Assembly: GCF_003585765.1 (NCBI RefSeq)
Contig: NZ_CP021235.1
Coordinates: 1,860,001-1,924,000 of the forward strand
Length of the DNA: 64,000 bases
Source of the DNA: Pontibacter actiniarum
Lineage (GTDB): Bacteria; Bacteroidota; Bacteroidia; Cytophagales; Hymenobacteraceae
Reading direction: 5' to 3'
Made by a program: the position numbers and the translations under genes. Positions 26,720 to 35,580 of this stretch are shown here, in pieces (position 1 is the first letter of the stretch; every line of letters starts with the position of its first letter). Under the pieces are notes generated by a model. The model saw only the letters and a program-made list of their open reading frames with translations. It had not been told where the DNA came from and searched no databases.

Positions 26720-26780
26720 GTAAGCCTATACAAAAAAGCCCGCTGCCGATAAAGCAGCGGGCTTTTTTGTATAGGCTTAC
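26720..26780. terminator. Terminator with a 27-bp perfect stem
   Basis: 26720-26746 pairs exactly with 26754-26780 (7-nt loop). The stem contains GC core GCCCGCTGC flanked by A6/T6, so it can act in both directions. It is the longest perfect inverted arm in the window. Confidence 0.9.
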
Positions 26781-27298
26781 TGTGCCATGGCTACTCGAGT
26801 GGAAAAAGCATTTTGCAGCATGAAAGGAGACGCTTTGCCCACTGCTTTTCAGAAAGCCTTAGATAGTAGCTGCACTTGACTTACCCCACTGGCTTCCCTC
26901 CTCTCTGGCCTCAGTGTGTGGGAAGGCAGCAGCAAGGCACAATTACAGGCGGCAAGGGCATGGAAGGAGGCAGCGCACAGCTGGCGCAAGTAGTAGAACT
27001 CTGGCAGGTTCGACACATGGTTAAATGTTAGATATGCCGGGAATCCAGAGGAACAGGTACCGCCCTTTGCTCTACGACCACCCTTGGCAAATAGGGCTAA
27101 GCTCTGGCTTTTGTGAGGCTTCCTGCAAGATGTGGAGAATGGTAATGGGCAAACGCAGCCTTCCCTTTTAACTTATAAATTTATCGGCAAACCGCCAATT
27201 TATTTCTGCTAAAAATATTCAAAAAAACCTTTGTTTTCAGGAGCAAAAAGGCCCAGAGTTTGCGTTAAGTATAAAGAGGGCTTTGTAGCTGTATAGCT
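26781..27298. other. 518-bp gap without a recognisable gene
   Basis: Frames are broken by stops and no RNA or repeat stands out. It could hold a decayed gene, but I find no protein family trace. An AAGTATAA octamer occurs at 27267-27274. Confidence 0.5.
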
Positions 27299-28228
27299 AT
27301 GAAGTTCCGAAGCGCCAAACCTCCTAAAGGCAAACCTATGACCCAGCTTATACATCACAACATCCTAAACTTCGCAGTGCGGTTCATACAGATCATCATT
27401 GTGTTCCCCATGGCTGTGCTGCTCAGTTTTTACCTGCCCCCGTACAACTCTATGAACTATGAGTGGCACTTTCTCCTGTGTCTCCTATTGGCTGCTGCCG
27501 TCTCCGTATTAGTAACCAAGTACAGCCGCAAACTCATTGTACTTATGTTCATAGGCATACTGGGTATGATGGCTTTTAACAGTACGTTTAAGAACCAGAC
27601 CTTCGACGGCATTTACGATGACTACAACGCCATGCTGGTAAATGTAACCAGCAACCCGCATAAGGTTTCTTACTTTAAGCCGGTGCGTGGCACATATTTC
27701 CAGAACCAGCGCGTAAAAAGCGCCATGCAGGCCACACATCCCAAAGTACGCGCTTTCGCGGTAGAGAACTCTACCCGCTACTTTCACGATGAGTACTACC
27801 GCAAGTTCGGCAAGCTCACCCGCTACTTTTCACTTTTTAAGCATATCCGCCTTAACTGGAAGTACGTGAACGACCCACTGGGCATGGACTACTACTCTCC
27901 GCCAATTGAAAGTATGCAGCTACTGGCCGGCGACTGCGACGACTATGCAATCCTGATGGCCTCCTCCGTTATGGCTATAGGAGGCGAGGCACGTGTTGTG
28001 ATCTCACCGACCCACATGTACACCGAAGTAAAAATTGGGCATGTGGATGACCTGGATAAAATCAGCTATGCCGTGCGCACCCTCTTCCCGGATGAAGTGG
28101 CCGGGGACAAGATTCACTTCCACGAAACCGGCGACGACCTTTGGATAAACTTTGACTATACGGCCCCTCACCCGGGCGGCCCGTTTCTGGAGCCAGAGCT
28201 CTACAGCGTTATTTCGTTCGAGAAGTAA
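27299..28228 (+). CDS. Membrane-anchored transglutaminase-like protein
   Basis: A 309-residue protein with two or three hydrophobic segments in the first ~105 residues and a soluble transglutaminase-like domain in the C-terminal half. The core motif AGDCDDYAILMASSVM (about residues 210-225) supplies the Cys, PTHMYTEVKI the His, and INFDYT the Asp, so the papain-like triad is plausible. Such domains act as proteases, peptidoglycan-related hydrolases or cross-linkers; the substrate is unknown. The ATG at 27299 was kept, though an internal ATG at 27338 (MTQLIHHNIL) is about equally likely. The gene stands alone, just upstream of tRNA-Glu. Confidence 0.8.
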   Translation: MKFRSAKPPKGKPMTQLIHHNILNFAVRFIQIIIVFPMAVLLSFYLPPYNSMNYEWHFLLCLLLAAAVSVLVTKYSRKLIVLMFIGILGMMAFNSTFKNQTFDGIYDDYNAMLVNVTSNPHKVSYFKPVRGTYFQNQRVKSAMQATHPKVRAFAVENSTRYFHDEYYRKFGKLTRYFSLFKHIRLNWKYVNDPLGMDYYSPPIESMQLLAGDCDDYAILMASSVMAIGGEARVVISPTHMYTEVKIGHVDDLDKISYAVRTLFPDEVAGDKIHFHETGDDLWINFDYTAPHPGGPFLEPELYSVISFEK

Positions 28229-28290
28229 AAATTATTATATTGTAAATCAGCTATTTTCACAGCATGCATCATTTTTTATTACGCAGGGTA

Positions 28291-28320
28291 TTGCGAAACC
28301 AAAATCACCCGCTATATTTG
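28291..28320 (+). promoter_or_regulatory. Promoter of tRNA-Glu
   Basis: TTG (28291-28293), a 19-nt spacer and TATATTTG (28313-28320) fit the Bacteroidota sigma consensus (TTTG/N19/TAnnTTTG). The start of transcription would be near 28327, about 35 bases before the mature tRNA. Confidence 0.72.
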
Positions 28321-28362
28321 CATCGTCAATCAGGGAAATGAGCGACAAACCATCACCAAATT

Positions 28363-28434
28363 GGCCCGTTCGTCTAGGGGTTAGGACGCCAGATTTTCAT
28401 TCTGGTAACAGGGGTTCGATTCCCCTACGGGCTA
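28363..28434 (+). tRNA. tRNA-Glu (anticodon TTC)
   Basis: A full cloverleaf: 7-bp acceptor stem (GGCCCGT with ACGGGCT, first pair G-T), D arm, anticodon stem CCAGA/TCTGG with loop TTTTCAT giving anticodon TTC at 28396-28398, and T arm AGGGGTTCGATTCCCCT. Discriminator A at 28434; CCA is not encoded. It reads GAA and GAG. A promoter lies upstream and a terminator follows immediately. Confidence 0.95.
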
Positions 28435-28436
28435 CT

Positions 28437-28471
28437 AAAGCCGCTTCAGGTAAAACTGGAGCGGCTTTTTT
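28437..28471 (+). terminator. Terminator after tRNA-Glu
   Basis: A 13-bp stem with one G-T pair (28437-28449 with 28456-28468) and 6-nt loop, followed by T6 (28466-28471), begins two bases after the tRNA. Confidence 0.85.
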
Positions 28472-28587
28472 GGTTCGATAAAACCAAGATTTCCCCTTTT
28501 GTTTTACTGCCTCCCTAACTGCAATTTCTAACGCATATGGTTAGAACACTCCAAACATAGGCTACATATCCACGCTTTGCAGCAGCA

Positions 28588-30468
28588 TTAGTACCAGTTG
28601 CTTTCTACCAATACAGCGAAAAAGTAGCATCCACAGAAAGTCACCGCAGCCATATACCCCCTCAGCCACCCGCTCCGCAAGGACCTCCAGCGCAACACCA
28701 GTAAAACTACGGTGGCCAAGGTAAAGAAAGCGAAGAGGCATCTCCCAATCGTCCACAAGTATGTAAGCCCCTCGATAGGCACTCCTGCCGTGACACGGTC
28801 TGTGAATTGGGGAATAGTCCAAATGCTCAACAGCAGGCCAAGTGTAACCAAAACCGGTGAGAGCCGCAGAAGGAACACGTTTAGTACTATTTTCCGCTTT
28901 AGCAGCAGGAGCACGACTGAGATAGCTCCGATCATAACAGAGCTTACCATGATAAGCAGGCAAAGGAGCAGTAAAACAACCGGTGCCCAAGCCTCGAAGG
29001 CGCTAACCTTCTCATAGTACATGGTGTCCTCCACTATCACCGGCCGGTTCTCCCTGTCCCGAAGGAGCATAATCCTGGGGTCCTTCGCCCACTCATTTGT
29101 GAACAGCAGGCTGCTGCTGCCAGCAGCTTTCCAGTTCATCGAGCCACCGAGTATATAGTTGGCCAGCAACCCGTCCTGCTGCTGCTCCAGCTTAAAGGTC
29201 GTTAGCAGGCCCTGAAAGTAGCCAGTGTAAAGATCAGAGCTGCTGCTGAGATGATAATACCCCAGAAATGGGTCAACGGCAGCCGCCTGCAGTGGGTAGG
29301 CAGACGGTGCCTTTGGCTCGTCCAGGTGCCGGGTCAGGAACCGTCCGATCAGGTCTGTTGCGTAGCGGTGGAACCCAGGGTTGAAGGTGTTAATGCTGAA
29401 GGCAAAACCGAGGCCCAGCTCCCGGTTGTACAGGAAATTCGACAGGTAGCCCGCAACCGAACCTGAATGGCCCCTGAAGACCCTCCCATTCACCTCCCTG
29501 CTCTCATTCCCAAAGGCGTAGGTGCTGTGAAGCCCTGCCTGGGCAGACAGGTAGGTGCGCGGCGCTTCAGAATCATGCAGCATCTCCGTAGTCAGGAACT
29601 GTCCCTTAGGCGTTTGCCAGTCATGCAGGTAAGCCTGGAGAGCATGCGCCATGTCCACAGCGCTGGCGTTGAGGGAGCCGTAGCCGGGATTGTACTGCGG
29701 CCTGTGCGGCACGAGCTGAAACCGGCCATCTCTCCAGACATAGCCACTGCTGTAAGTTCCCGGCGCATCACCTGCCAGGCTCACGTTCGCATAGGGCATA
29801 CCCAGACGTGAAAAGACTTTCTCCCGCATGTATTCCTCGAAAGGCATGCCCGACACTTTCTCGATCACATAGGCGAGTATGGCGTAGTTGACGGCCGAGT
29901 AGGAAAACCGCTCCCCCGGCCTCCACCTCGACTCCATCTGATCCTGAAACACCTTTAGAGTCTCTAAACCACCTAGCTTCTCTCGTTCGAAGTTGAATTC
30001 TTCCAGCGGTGACTTATCATAAAACCCCGTGCTGTGCTCCATGAGATGCGCCATGGTGATGGGATCCGTATCCTCCCATTCATTGTGGATGGGGACTTCG
30101 GGGGCCACATCCTTAAGCTTGGTGTAAACGGTTAGCTTGCCTTCATCCACCAAGCTGAGAATGCCAAGAGCGGTAAACAGCTTGGCAATGGATGCCTGCC
30201 GGAAGAGGTGCCGGTCAGTCACAGGCACTTTCTGTTCCACATCGGCGTAACCCAGCCCCCCTGCATAAAGCACAGAATCACGGGTAACAAGGGTTAGCAT
30301 CATGCCCGCCACGTGCTGCCTTTCCATCTCGTTTTCCAGCAGGAACTTCAGCTCGTTCAAGTCTTGGGGCGTTGGTGCCTCCTGGCTAAAGGCGTTGGAG
30401 CTAGAGAGACAGCTGATTAGGTAAAGTAGTAGAAACAGGTTTTTTCTGCAGGTCGTCATATTTCGCAT
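28588..30468 (-). CDS. Beta-lactamase-fold serine hydrolase with C-terminal membrane helices
   Basis: A 626-residue protein with a signal peptide (about 1-30) and a class C beta-lactamase/penicillin-binding-like domain (~35-370). The SxxK motif is SIAK in FRQASIAKLF; the Tyr motif reads YSAVN where many relatives have YSN; the third motif is HSG in FRGHSGSVAGYLS. After ~495 residues come four or so hydrophobic helices, so the enzyme would be anchored to the membrane with its active site in the periplasm. Members cleave peptides, D-amino acid esters or similar; the specificity is unknown. The adjacent upstream AraC-type gene (77 bp away, same strand) may control it. An internal Met at 30459 is an alternative start. 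Confidence 0.85.
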   Translation of the reverse strand: MRNMTTCRKNLFLLLYLISCLSSSNAFSQEAPTPQDLNELKFLLENEMERQHVAGMMLTLVTRDSVLYAGGLGYADVEQKVPVTDRHLFRQASIAKLFTALGILSLVDEGKLTVYTKLKDVAPEVPIHNEWEDTDPITMAHLMEHSTGFYDKSPLEEFNFEREKLGGLETLKVFQDQMESRWRPGERFSYSAVNYAILAYVIEKVSGMPFEEYMREKVFSRLGMPYANVSLAGDAPGTYSSGYVWRDGRFQLVPHRPQYNPGYGSLNASAVDMAHALQAYLHDWQTPKGQFLTTEMLHDSEAPRTYLSAQAGLHSTYAFGNESREVNGRVFRGHSGSVAGYLSNFLYNRELGLGFAFSINTFNPGFHRYATDLIGRFLTRHLDEPKAPSAYPLQAAAVDPFLGYYHLSSSSDLYTGYFQGLLTTFKLEQQQDGLLANYILGGSMNWKAAGSSSLLFTNEWAKDPRIMLLRDRENRPVIVEDTMYYEKVSAFEAWAPVVLLLLCLLIMVSSVMIGAISVVLLLLKRKIVLNVFLLRLSPVLVTLGLLLSIWTIPQFTDRVTAGVPIEGLTYLWTIGRCLFAFFTLATVVLLVLRWRSLRSGWLRGYMAAVTFCGCYFFAVLVESNWY

Positions 30469-30544
30469 TTGCTTTGAATATTTTGACCTAAAGATGGCGA
30501 GTTGCTGCTACGTATGCGTTCGGGTGCATCCAAGCGAACAGATT

Positions 30545-31684
30545 TTAGGCATTTTTCGCCTGCTGCCGTGGCCGCGCCTGTTTCCCATACTCCGTCGGGG
30601 ATAGACCCGTATGCTTTTTGAATGCCGTGTTGAAAGTAGTTTTTGAGTTGAAGCCCGCCTGATAAGCAATTCCGAGCATGTTAAGCTTGTCGGCTTCAGG
30701 GGAAGACAGCAGGCGCTTGGCCTCCTCCACCCGATGCCTGTTCACGAAGGCGTAGAAATTCTCACCGTACACCTGGTTGATTAGGTAAGAGAGTTCATGT
30801 GCCGACACACCGACCTTCTGCGCGAGTACGGGTAAACTAAGCTCGTTCTCCAGAAACGCCTTCTCATACTGCATCTCCTGCTCCAGCCTTAACTGCAGCG
30901 ACTGCATCATGCTTTCGGAGAGCCTTTTCTGCTTCTCGTCCCTTTCACTAACGGGCTCAATCACCGGTTTAAGTTCTGCAAGCTGTGCCGGGGCAAAGGC
31001 GAATATCTCCTTTTGACGCAGCGAGAAAAAGGCCAGGGAGTAAAGCCCTGTTAAGTACAAGAAGGGCGTAAGGCTGAACAGCTGCTTAAAGTTGAAGAAG
31101 GCCAGGTTGAACCACACCAGCACCACGACAACCAGGGCAAGCAGAAAGTGCCTGAGCCAGGAAAGGTCAACGGCCTCGGTGGCGGAGGCCACCTTCTCGA
31201 TGTTAAGCCGGTGCTGCCGCAGCCTTCTAAAGCAGAGGACCAGGTAAGCCACCGTCTGAAATGGAACACTGAGCCTAACAACACTCAGAAAAGCATTTTG
31301 TAATAACTCACTTTCAAACCGCAGGTTCTCCCCTCTCCAAACATTGGCCAACTGAAACAACAGCCATAAAGCAAAAGGGGCAAAGTGCCAAAGCTCCCTT
31401 GCCCTAAACTTTTTAGTAGGCGTGGTAAAGACGAGGATGCTTAGGTAAAGCGTGGGGGCGGACAGGAACCGGACAGCTTCTATGAAAGCAAAAGCCGCTG
31501 GGTACAGGACATGAAGACTCAGGTTGTGCAGGAACACCTCAAGCATGGCGCAGGCAAAGGTCGCCACGAAAAAGCCGAGCCATCTGTTGGCAGCGGTGTT
31601 GCTCCTGCTTGGGTGGTTGAATAGCAGGAAGGCAAGCAGGAAAGCGCCGCCGCAGGTTACTCCGATTAGCAAAGGGTTATCCAT
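30545..31684 (-). CDS. Membrane-spanning AraC-family transcriptional regulator
   Basis: A 379-residue protein with an N-terminal membrane region of about seven hydrophobic helices (residues ~1-225), a linker, and a C-terminal AraC/XylS helix-turn-helix domain (about 275-370; LAQKVGVSAHELSYLINQ and MLGIAYQAGFNSKTTFNTAF, ending GLSPTEYGKQARPRQ). A membrane-embedded sensor linked to an AraC DNA-binding domain lets a signal at the membrane affect transcription directly. I chose the ATG at 31684; the open frame extends 26 codons upstream into sequence lacking membrane character. Its closest likely target is the serine hydrolase gene 77 bp downstream, an inference from adjacency. Confidence 0.87.
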   Translation of the reverse strand: MDNPLLIGVTCGGAFLLAFLLFNHPSRSNTAANRWLGFFVATFACAMLEVFLHNLSLHVLYPAAFAFIEAVRFLSAPTLYLSILVFTTPTKKFRARELWHFAPFALWLLFQLANVWRGENLRFESELLQNAFLSVVRLSVPFQTVAYLVLCFRRLRQHRLNIEKVASATEAVDLSWLRHFLLALVVVVLVWFNLAFFNFKQLFSLTPFLYLTGLYSLAFFSLRQKEIFAFAPAQLAELKPVIEPVSERDEKQKRLSESMMQSLQLRLEQEMQYEKAFLENELSLPVLAQKVGVSAHELSYLINQVYGENFYAFVNRHRVEEAKRLLSSPEADKLNMLGIAYQAGFNSKTTFNTAFKKHTGLSPTEYGKQARPRQQAKNA

Positions 31685-31972
31685 GCTTGATATAGTCTGT
31701 TTCTTTCGCGGAACCAGCACGATGCCTTTGACCGAGGCATTGTGCTTGCGCCTGTAGCTCAATATACAAACAATTCATCAGCAGGTGGCAGCCTTAACTT
31801 TTTTGAAACCTTACAGTTTTAGCAGCACTTCTAAAATCTCAGTAACGCTGCCACAGTACTCAAACAAGGTTGGAATTCAGCCCTTCTGACAGCCCCACAT
31901 TCTGCCATACCCCAAAAAGGCAGAAAAGTGTTCATGCGGGAGAATAGATTCTTCACGAATCACTTCCCCTTT

Positions 31973-33613
31973 CTAAGGCTCATCCTCAAAAAGCGCCAGG
32001 TGCTGGATAACGGTTTTGCTTTCCATACCTCCCGCCAGGGCACCGGTTGTAACGCCGACGGTGCTGATGAAAGCAGCCAAGCGCAACTTGATTGTCCAGT
32101 CTATTACCGGCTGGTCCAGCAGCGTCGGCCAGGTTTTCATCAGCCCTTCGGGGAAAATATAGACTTCAATGAGAAACATCAGCGCTCCCACCAGAAAGAA
32201 CAACCCGATACAGGCCAGCAGCACGCTCAGGAAGATCACCACGTTGGCAACTGCCAAATGCTCCGTCAGCACCCGCTTCTCTTTGCGCGGGAGGAAAAGC
32301 GACTGCACCCGCACCAGGTAAAAGCTCGCCGCCAGTATGCTGACAAGGGCATAAATTATCACTGTCTGGTTCTGCATGTTTAGGCCTACGTCCCAAATCT
32401 CTGCCGTAAAGACCAGCAGGAAAGAAGGAGCTACCGCTGCTGTGGCCAAGCCTGGTAAGGAAAGGGGAAGCAAAAAAGCCCAGTTCCGCAGCAGTGGTTT
32501 CAGCACATCCTTCGGATGCCGCAGCGCCATCAGTACATGAAAGATAAGCGCTTCCAGCATCGTGCCGCCGCGCAACTCCCGCTCCGGCAGGTGCTCTGTC
32601 CGCTCCTGCAACACCTTTCTTTCCTTCTTACCAAAGTGCTGCGCTCGCCCCCTCTCCTCCCGAAACTCAAAGGGAGCCATTAGCTTACTTTCTCTCACAT
32701 TTCTGTGTGACAACCCGATGACATGGCCAAGCAGATGAAGGAGAAGCGTTACGCCATTCCAACGTACAGCCTCCGAGGTGAGGCTTCGGGCAGGGCTGCC
32801 CCTGCGTGTGGAGGTAAGCCTGCGGGTGGAGATCACCAGAACCCTGCACACTGTGGAAGCAAGACCGGCTTCCGCCCTCTTCTTGCGTGACATCAAAGCA
32901 ACATCAGTAACCACGACAACCATGTCATAGGGTCCCTCCGCCATGCGCAGACTAGCGTAATCCAGAAAATCAGCAGGCTGCCTGGGTTCATCAGAGGCAA
33001 GGCCTTCCGGCTCGGCCAGGTGAAAGAACCACTCCTGCCCGGTGGCGGCCGCCATCTCTTCTTTGGCATCGTCAATAAGGTGTGCTGTAAAGGCCACTAG
33101 CGCCTCCCTGTCAGCAGACGGGCTGGCGGCCAGCATCACACCGACATTCATTTCCGCAGTTGGCTTTGGCCCCTGTGCCTCCTTCACCTCCTTAACAAAG
33201 CGGTTTGTGGAGGTAAGCGCCCTGACAAACCGGGTAGTGGAGGCCACTCTGCTTACCTGCAGCACCCGAATTGCCCGCAGCAGGCGGAATGCCCTAAAGG
33301 CCGGGATGATGAGTGCTAGCAGCGTGAGCCAGTTTTGTTTGATATACTGCCCCTTGCGGGGAGCCAGAAAGAACTTCAGCAAGAACTCCACGATGAACAT
33401 CACCCAGATAGCAATTACCAGGCGCTCTTGTGTTGGTGTAAGTCCTTGTGTGAGTTCCAGGATAAAAAAGATAAGCCACAGTATGGAGAGAAGGAACATG
33501 GGTGCTTCCAGTCCTGCCTCCAGTTTGTAGAGCAACCGGAAGTGTTTGCGCTTTTTCTGGCTCTTCTCTTTTAGCATAGGCTTACTTTTGTCATACTTGC
33601 TGTTCCTCCTCAT
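31973..33613 (-). CDS. Membrane protein fusing a voltage-sensor-like domain to a degenerate metzincin-like domain
   Basis: A 546-residue protein with no standard family name that I recognise. Residues ~25-125 look like an ion-channel voltage-sensor module: two helices (ELTQ, VMFIVEFLLKFFLAP), then NWLTLLALIIP and a positively charged S4-like helix with Arg every third residue (FRAFRLLRAIRVLQVSRV). No pore helix or selectivity filter follows. Residues ~150-340 resemble a metzincin fold: HLLGHVIGLSH (293-303) has the HxxxHxxGxxH zinc ligands, and LMAPF resembles the Met-turn, but the catalytic Glu of HExxH is Leu. Four hydrophobic helices follow (about 385-545). It may be a zinc-binding but non-proteolytic membrane sensor; that function is a guess. 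Confidence 0.7.
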   Translation of the reverse strand: MRRNSKYDKSKPMLKEKSQKKRKHFRLLYKLEAGLEAPMFLLSILWLIFFILELTQGLTPTQERLVIAIWVMFIVEFLLKFFLAPRKGQYIKQNWLTLLALIIPAFRAFRLLRAIRVLQVSRVASTTRFVRALTSTNRFVKEVKEAQGPKPTAEMNVGVMLAASPSADREALVAFTAHLIDDAKEEMAAATGQEWFFHLAEPEGLASDEPRQPADFLDYASLRMAEGPYDMVVVVTDVALMSRKKRAEAGLASTVCRVLVISTRRLTSTRRGSPARSLTSEAVRWNGVTLLLHLLGHVIGLSHRNVRESKLMAPFEFREERGRAQHFGKKERKVLQERTEHLPERELRGGTMLEALIFHVLMALRHPKDVLKPLLRNWAFLLPLSLPGLATAAVAPSFLLVFTAEIWDVGLNMQNQTVIIYALVSILAASFYLVRVQSLFLPRKEKRVLTEHLAVANVVIFLSVLLACIGLFFLVGALMFLIEVYIFPEGLMKTWPTLLDQPVIDWTIKLRLAAFISTVGVTTGALAGGMESKTVIQHLALFEDEP

Positions 33614-34012
33614 ACGATGACAAAGAATGAAGTTTACGAAAGAGCCCTCTCCCTATATGCACTGCTGCGGATAAGGCAACAGTGAGCTTATGTAGCCCGA
33701 GGTTGGGTGAGTTTGCAACACCACCGTTACCTCGTCCTTCAGATTACATATAGGATGTTCTGTATCCAGGAGTGCAGCCCCGGCCAATCTACTGTCAGCG
33801 TTTTTTAACCTTGAACAGAGCTTCAGGACCCAATTGAGCAGACTGCAAAACAGCTAAAACTTCTGAGGTTTTTAAACGAATAACGCCCTGCCCTTTTCTT
33901 CCGTAGCTTCTAAGGGTGCTGCAGGAACCTTGTTTTGAACCCGGCTTTGTAGTTTTATATCCCCCGCAAAGCTGGAGGAACGCTATGGCAGCTTCTTAAA
34001 CTTTTACATTCT
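33614..34012. other. 399-bp gap between divergent genes, no gene seen
   Basis: Upstream region of both the voltage-sensor-like gene (left) and the cytochrome b gene (right). No open frame of coding character, no RNA; I see no convincing promoter pair. Confidence 0.5.
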
Positions 34013-35491
34013 ATGGAAACACAGGCGCTTGATTTTCCTCTTTGGCTTCGGGTTACCCATTTCTTTAACTTTCTTTTTATGACCCTGCTGGTTCGCAGTG
34101 GAATAGAGATAATTGGTGCCCACCCGATGTTTTACTGGAACAACGACTGCGAGCCCGGAAGCGAATGGCTTAATTTCCTGAACAAGAAAGTCGAGAGAAA
34201 CACGCTGTGGACAGCTGAAGATGAGATTCGGCCGCTCAGCCCGTGGCTGGCTTTGCCGGGCAGAAACAACCTGGGGCTGGGGCGACACTGGCACCTCTGG
34301 TCCGTGGTTGGCTGGCTTCTGTCAGGCATACTGTACATGACGTTACTCTTTCTGACTCCGCACTGGCAGCGCCTGGTGCCCACCTCCTGGAGCATATTCC
34401 CGGAGGCCTGGCAGGCATTTAAGACCTACCTGTCGCTGGAACTACCGGCAGCAGGCAACCCTTACAATCCCCTGCAACAGCTTACCTATTTCCTGCTCGT
34501 TTTTGCCCTTACTCCGCTGGTGATCCTGACTGGTATCCTGATGGCCCCTGCCATCAGTGCCCGCTACCCTAAACTCACAGCGTTTCTGGGAGGCAGGCAG
34601 GTGGCCAGAAGTATCCACTTGCTAGGGTTAGTAGCTTACGTCTTCTTTTTCCTGATTCACCTTTTTATGGTAGTGGCGCATGGCCTGGAGCACAAACTGG
34701 CGAACATGGTTCTGAACAACGAGTATGATACCAACCATTTAGCCCTTGCCATAGGTTTCGCTGCCATCGCCCTGGTCATTGGCCTGAACATCTTCGCCAC
34801 CAAAGTCTCACTAAAGCACCCCTTCCAAACAAAGAAGGCGCTGGAGGTCGGGATAGACTCGTTACGCAGGTTCTTCTTCCATCACCAGCATTCTGTTCAG
34901 GATCACCAGAAAATATCCCCCACCCCCAGAGCCAATGGCCAGCCGCCCAGAAACACCGCCTACACCCGGCACCTTGCAGAGGAGTTTAAAAATTTTACCT
35001 TTGAGGTGAGAGGCTTAGTGGAAAAGCCGCTGGACCTGAGGCTGGATCAGCTAAAGGCCCTGCCAAAGCAGGAGCAGTCTACGCTGCATGTATGTGTACA
35101 GGGCTGGTCTTATTATGCCACTTGGGGAGGCGTGCGTATAGAAAACCTGCTGGCGCTTTGCAAGCCTTTGCCAGACGCAAAGTACCTTGTTTTTCATACT
35201 CTGGACGAGAAATGGGAAAAGCCGGAGGTCGATGGGTACTACTACGAAGTGATTGACATGGAGCTGGCACGGAAGCCGCAAACTATCCTGGCCTATGAAA
35301 TGAACGGTGCGCCTTTACCTATTGCCCACGGAGCTCCTTTGCGGCTGCGCCTGGAGAGCCAGCTGGGCTATAAAATGGCAAAGTATGTCTGTGGTGTAGA
35401 ACTGGTGGAGGACTTTAGCCATATCGGCAAAGGGCAGGGCGGCTGGCGTGATGATGTGCTGAATTACTACGTTAAAACGGCAGGCATATAA
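34013..35491 (+). CDS. Cytochrome b/b6-type membrane domain fused to a molybdopterin-dependent (sulfite-oxidase-fold) domain
   Basis: A 492-residue fusion. Residues ~1-280 contain four or five hydrophobic helices with His pairs suited to heme b (RVTHFFNFL near 15, GRHWHLWSVVGW near 92, RSIHLLGLVAYVFFFLIHLFM near 205-225). Residues ~325-492 form an oxidoreductase-molybdopterin-binding domain of the sulfite-oxidase fold: FEVRGLVEKPLDL, LHVCVQGWSYYATWGGV with the Mo-ligand Cys (~363), and AYEMNGAPLPIAHGAPLRL near 425. The enzyme would pass electrons between a Mo-cofactor site and the quinone pool in one polypeptide. In YedY/MsrP systems these parts are separate subunits. The substrate is not clear. 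Confidence 0.87.
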   Translation: METQALDFPLWLRVTHFFNFLFMTLLVRSGIEIIGAHPMFYWNNDCEPGSEWLNFLNKKVERNTLWTAEDEIRPLSPWLALPGRNNLGLGRHWHLWSVVGWLLSGILYMTLLFLTPHWQRLVPTSWSIFPEAWQAFKTYLSLELPAAGNPYNPLQQLTYFLLVFALTPLVILTGILMAPAISARYPKLTAFLGGRQVARSIHLLGLVAYVFFFLIHLFMVVAHGLEHKLANMVLNNEYDTNHLALAIGFAAIALVIGLNIFATKVSLKHPFQTKKALEVGIDSLRRFFFHHQHSVQDHQKISPTPRANGQPPRNTAYTRHLAEEFKNFTFEVRGLVEKPLDLRLDQLKALPKQEQSTLHVCVQGWSYYATWGGVRIENLLALCKPLPDAKYLVFHTLDEKWEKPEVDGYYYEVIDMELARKPQTILAYEMNGAPLPIAHGAPLRLRLESQLGYKMAKYVCGVELVEDFSHIGKGQGGWRDDVLNYYVKTAGI

Positions 35492-35580
35492 CCGCCCGGA
35501 GGTTCAACAGGCTTCTGTGGCAACTTATCTGGCGAGAAACGCAAACATATCATAGAGAAATAGCATAGCAACCATACCCT

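Noticed and set aside
28152..28481. Open frame overlapping the tRNA-Glu gene
   Set aside because: Starts inside a real gene and runs through the tRNA and its terminator; not coding.
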